DNA from: Piliocolobus tephrosceles
Lineage: Eukaryota > Chordata > Mammalia > Primates > Cercopithecidae
Assembly (NCBI RefSeq): GCF_002776525.5
Contig: NC_045438.1
Coordinates: forward strand, 144,438,095 to 144,502,094
Length of the DNA: 64,000 nucleotides
Reading direction: 5' to 3'
Shown: piece by piece, positions 60,497 through 64,000 of the stretch
Layout: each line of letters starts with the position of its first letter
How positions within the stretch are numbered: position 1 is the stretch's first letter
Program-made: the position numbers and the translations under genes
Notes under the pieces: generated by a model
The model's input: only the letters and a program-made list of their open reading frames with translations
Told to the model about the DNA's origin: nothing
The model's database searches: none

Positions 60497-61190
60497 TGTT
60501 GACTGAAAAAGATCACAAGGAAAAGGTGTTGATCAAGCAAAAGTAAGTTTATTAGACTTGTTGCAATAAAGGAAGACACTAAGATAGTGACTTTACAATG
60601 TCTCAGTAGGAGCAAGTCAGGGGAGGGTATTTCTAGGGATTTGGGGGGACTGGGCTGGGTACTTTTAAGTGGATTTTGCAAGGTTGGTAACTAACTAGTG
60701 GAACTACACAGAATTTCCGACAAATGGCTTTGGACTGGTGAGCATAGGTGAGGGTAGGTGTCTTGAAGCAGCATTGTGTGTCAACTGTTAGCTTCATAAG
60801 TTAAAATCAGTTTAATTGGTTTACACTCTTACCAACCAGGAGCAAGTATTTCCTGGAGCAAAGAGTTGTTGTTTTTGCCTAGTCCCATTGTTGTTTAAAA
60901 AATTAAAAATTGGAAATTGTTTAGGAAATTAGGAAACGGGAAATTATGTTTGGTCTCGGAATTGTTTCACACAGGAACAGGAAAGTTGGTTTTGTCTCAG
61001 TTGTTTAGCACTGGAAAGGAAAGTATGTTGGTTTCAGTTACCAGTTCTCATTTTGCTACAGAAAAGACAGACCATGTTGGGGCAGATACTCAATGTGCCA
61101 CATACCTGCTGATTTGCTTTCTAGGAAGCTGATTTGCTTTCCAGGAAACTGGTTTGCTTTCCAGGAAACCGATTTGCTTTCCAGGCTCAC
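60497..61190 (-). mobile_element. Probable ERV LTR (class I-like), minus strand
   Basis: Read on the minus strand there is a CTTAAAAG TATA-like box (60662-60669), a pyrimidine-rich region, AATAAA (60548-60553) about 115 bp downstream, and an end '...cagtcaaca' at 60497. Upstream are four 20-bp tandem units, as in retroviral U3 enhancers. No family recognised and no target duplication found, so the right border is a guess. Confidence 0.5.
61107..61185. repeat. 20-bp tandem repeat, four copies
   Basis: Units of the form GATTTGCTTTCCAGGAAACT are repeated with period 20 (61111, 61131, 61151, 61171), differing at a few positions; the last is partial. Confidence 0.93.
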
Positions 61191-61199
61191 CAGGGCGAG

Positions 61200-61650
61200 T
61201 GTTAAAGGACCAGTGAGTAGGCAAGGCTAGGAGCAAAACTGCAAATTTATTTTTTTGGTCAGCCAGCTTTGTGGGGGAGGGGTGAGGTCCGTTGGTCTCC
61301 GGCAGGGGAGGCTGGGGGAGTCACCCAGTGGAGCTCTCGGGTGGAGTTCCTGCAGTCCCCACAGGAGTGGCGGCTGAGGAAGTGCGTGCAGGGCACCTGC
61401 CAGGAGCGGCTTTTATGTCCTGGGCCTGGGAGTGGGAGGGCAGTGGGCGGGACATAGGCGGGTCGGGGGCGGGCGGTAGGCGTGGCTAGGCGGGTTCTGG
61501 TTTTTCTCCATCGGAGGTGGGGTTGGGCCTGTGCAGTCGACCCATGTCTTTCCCGGGCGCGGGAAAGTTGACGGTGAAGAACCCAGAACTGCGCCGTCTT
61601 GCCTCCGTTTGTCCAAACACCTGCTTCTTGCTCAGTGCCCGCAAATCCCT
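61200..61650 (-). promoter_or_regulatory. CpG-rich segment with LTR-like promoter layout
   Basis: This is the only CpG-dense segment in the window, with roughly 25 CpG between 61280 and 61650. Read on the minus strand it has several GC-box-like motifs (CCGCCC) at about 61440-61485, then CATAAAAG at 61410-61417, then AATAAA at 61246-61251, about 160 bp further on. That spacing fits U3-R of an endogenous retrovirus LTR. TGTTAAAGG at 61200 could be its end. A 191-codon minus-strand frame (61259-61834) is Pro/Arg-rich and looks like a composition artefact. The alternative is a small non-LTR CpG island. Confidence 0.45.
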
Positions 61651-62420
61651 TTGGAAGCTCCCTCTTAGGAGGAAGATGGACACTTAGGGCAGGGAGACCA
61701 AATGCAGAGCATTCAGGGCCCCAGAGTAAATGAGAGGAGTAGATGAGCCCGTGTAACTTGAGTGGAGATCCAGTAGTGCCACGCATAAAACTGGAGATTC
61801 TCAAGAGGATAAAAGTGAAGAAATGAGGAGCCAATGGACAACCCGAAGTGTCAGAAACAAGATGGATTCAAATGAAAGGAACAGACTGGGAAGAACTGTT
61901 CAGACCCAAAGACTGAATGAGGAGTGTGCACTGGACCAACGTTTTATGCTGCCATTCTGGAGGTTGGTTTGGGGCCATTCAGCCTGGATACAACCTCTTT
62001 AAGTCTTATCTCACTCATGTGAACCATGGGTACAAAGGACTTGACCTGCCTAACTAGTAGTGGTTGAAGAGATTATATGAGATAATATATGGCACACATT
62101 TTGTATATCATAATGCTCTCTTAAGATGTGGATACTAACATTTAAATTTTACTACATCACGTTCAAAAGGAGAGGTTTCAGAATTGGAGACTTTGTTTTG
62201 TGTGCACCAGGCAACATTATCAGGCATCTTCCTTTCCTAATTACATATAAGACTGATCCAGATTGTAGGATGGAGTATAAACATGGAGAAAGATAAAAAT
62301 TAGGCAGTGCACAATTGCGAGAACATGCAGACAGGTAGCCACAATATTTCCTGAAATACACACAGTTAATTTGATTAAATACATTTCATAACATTGCGAT
62401 TCAAACCACGTATTGAAAAT
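61651..62420. other. No recognised gene or repeat
   Basis: The first part may continue the LTR-like element upstream; the rest is unrecognised. Confidence 0.4.
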
Positions 62421-62424
62421 CTGT

Positions 62425-62705
62425 GTACGTTATAGCACTGTGCTCATTCACATCCATCATCTCATTAAATTCTCACAACTGCCTATGGGGTAGGCATGGT
62501 TGTCTTTTTTCTGTAACAGTATCTTGAAGTGTTTCCTTGGACAAGGATATTTCAATTGTTAAGATTCACTGCCAGAAACTGTACGTGATGTTTTATTCTG
62601 TCTTAAAACATTTTTCTCATGTTATGTAGTCACAGGCTTAATGTCATGCCCTGGACTTGGTTCATAGAGCAGCAAATGGCAGAGCTGAACTGAGATCAAC
62701 TGTGG
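62425..62705 (-). mobile_element. MIR, broken, minus strand
   Basis: 62425-62500 ('gcactgtgctcattcacatccatcatctcattaaattctcacaactgcctatggggtaggcatgg') and 62645-62705 ('gcaaatggcagagctgaactgagatcaac') are the two sides of an antisense MIR. They are separated by about 140 unrecognised bases. Confidence 0.55.
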
Positions 62706-63761
62706 AGCATTTGACAATCTACTTTAAAATAATGATCTCAGACTCTAAAGGGAAATGGTCTCAGCTATAAACAATTTTGCTTGGTGAAGGCCAAGGACAA
62801 GATAATGTTTATTCAGTTACTTTTGGTCCTCCTGAGTCTAAAGATAGATGATCAAGAGAAAGAAAAGAGACATTCAGACAGGTCAGCATTCCCTAGATCC
62901 TGGCAAGAGAGTGTACGTGTGGTTTAAAAAATTTTTTTTCATATCTCTAGCAGTACTTAAATAAATACAAGTCTATTTAGTTAGAGTGCTCTAGTTAATT
63001 ACCCTAGGAAAATTCAATAAAAAAGGAGACCCATATTGACAGAGTTACATACAGGAATTTGGTTATATTAATGGATTTTAAATGTGGCCAGTTTTAGGGA
63101 TGGTTTAATACTATAGCCTTTTAGTGGTCTAAAAAAAGAATAATGTTGCACCCCTTGTACCCCACTCCAAAGCGTGTATGTGTGGAATGGAAAGAGAAAA
63201 AAAGCTTTTATGATTCTTCTCTTTCATTAATAGGACATTAGCCACACTATGTTTTTGGAAAGCAGCACTTTAGAAATGCAAATGGATGAGAATTTTAACT
63301 CTGTTTTTTTTTGAAAGAGTCCTGGTAATTTGGCTACTGTTAAGGGCTAGTGCTTTGAACTTTGGTTGTTCTCCCTATATTAATTATGAACCTATCTGTA
63401 AGTTATCACATTGATTTCTATGTACGTTTTCTGTTTTACCTTCTAAAGTTCTAGGAAATGCCATTCCAGTAGTGTTTCTCAAAGCACATTTCATGACCCT
63501 AAATAGATGCTGCATGGGAAAAAAAGTGGGTCTATGATTAAGTAACATTGAAACATTGGATTAAACAAAGATTAACAGGTATCTTTATTGCAAAATTTCT
63601 CAAAACATTATGTTTATTTGCATTTTAAATATCTAAGAGTAAGGAAATGTGAGCACTCTTTTTTATATATTTTGATTGAAACAGCCTGCCCTCCACCTCC
63701 CTTGCAGAATTTCTTGAGGAATCATTGTCTGCAAGTCATTTCTTTAGAAAATGTTGCTTTA
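62706..63761. other. About 1 kb without recognised gene or repeat
   Basis: AT-rich unique-looking sequence. Confidence 0.4.
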
Positions 63762-64000
63762 GTCCAGGGGTGGTGGCTCATGCCTGTAATCCCAGCACTT
63801 CAGGGGGTTAAGGTGGGTGAATCACCTGAGGTCAGGAGTTTGAGACCAGCCTGGCCAACATGGCGAAACCTTGTCTCTACTAAAGATAGAAAACTATTTT
63901 TCTTTTCAGCTACTTAGGAGGCTGAGGCAGGGGAATCACTTGAACCTGGGAGGCAGAGGTTGCAGTGAGCTGAGATCGTGCCACTGCACTCCAGCCTGGG
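63762..64000 (+). mobile_element. Alu, plus strand, cut by the window end
   Basis: It starts 'gtccaggggtggtggctcatg'. The left arm is complete; after 'ctctactaaagatagaaaac' about 45 bases of the right-arm start are replaced by a short 'tatttttcttttc', and the right arm resumes at 'agctacttaggaggc'. It continues to the last base. Confidence 0.95.

Noticed and set aside
61107..61185. Possible CRISPR-like array of 20-bp repeats
   Set aside because: Period equals unit length, so there are no spacers; an ordinary tandem repeat.
61259..61834. 191-codon minus-strand open frame, the longest in the window
   Set aside because: It lies in the CpG/GC-rich segment where stop codons are rare, is Pro/Arg/Ser-rich, has no recognised domain, and overlaps the LTR-like TATA and GC boxes.
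1..64000. tRNA, rRNA or known small RNA genes
   Set aside because: I saw no cloverleaf with A/B boxes outside Alu left arms and MIR cores, which are themselves derived from 7SL and tRNA. A tRNAscan-SE and Infernal run would settle it.

Overview
The window is repeat-rich, AT-rich primate nuclear DNA. I find no intact protein-coding gene, rRNA or tRNA in it. The open reading frames I examined are short and are best explained as chance frames, Alu or LTR read-through, decayed L1 ORF2, or one processed pseudogene. It reads as an intergenic or deep intronic segment. Two signatures point to an Old World monkey rather than an ape. The young AluY at 14.34-14.64 kb carries what I remember as cercopithecid AluY diagnostic bases. 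The L1 copies at 48.7-50.5 kb and 54.5-55.0 kb carry a doubled 18-bp block in the 3' UTR that I associate with Old World monkey L1. A run of exactly ten Ns at 39697-39706 indicates a draft assembly.

Layout. 0-10 kb: Alu fragments, a THE1-type solo LTR with perfect 5-bp target duplication, an old L1 (plus), L1M pieces (minus), two minus-strand Alus and a MST-type solo LTR. 10-20 kb: unique sequence, the young AluY, several MIRs, a hAT-like element split by an Alu, a twin-primed L1 with a 13-bp target duplication, and another MST solo LTR. 20-30 kb: nested ancient LINE-like sequence, an Alu, a possible old LTR, a Tigger remnant, an L1M 3' end, a palindromic MER-like element and a third MST-like solo LTR. 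30-37 kb: mostly repeat-poor, with a MER20-like element and an old MaLR LTR. 37.4-38.7 kb: a 5'-truncated HNRNPA1 processed pseudogene on the minus strand, inserted in a MIR. 39-47 kb: an Alu with a pentanucleotide tail and assembly gap, an L1M split by a Tigger, a MST solo LTR, and an L1 containing a duplicated ORF2 block. 48-55 kb: two Old World monkey-type L1s in opposite orientation. 55-64 kb: L2, Alus, MIRs, an L1M piece, an LTR-like region with 20-bp tandem repeats and the only CpG-rich segment of the window, and an Alu cut by the window end.

Repeat families were named by reading against remembered consensus sequences, so subfamily labels are provisional and old-repeat borders are good to tens of bases. 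I found no new biological system. The observations most worth a second look are the CpG-rich promoter-like segment near 61.2-61.65 kb, the duplicated L1 block near 44-45.7 kb, the twin-primed L1, the HNRNPA1 retrocopy and the repeat-poor 29.4-33 kb stretch.
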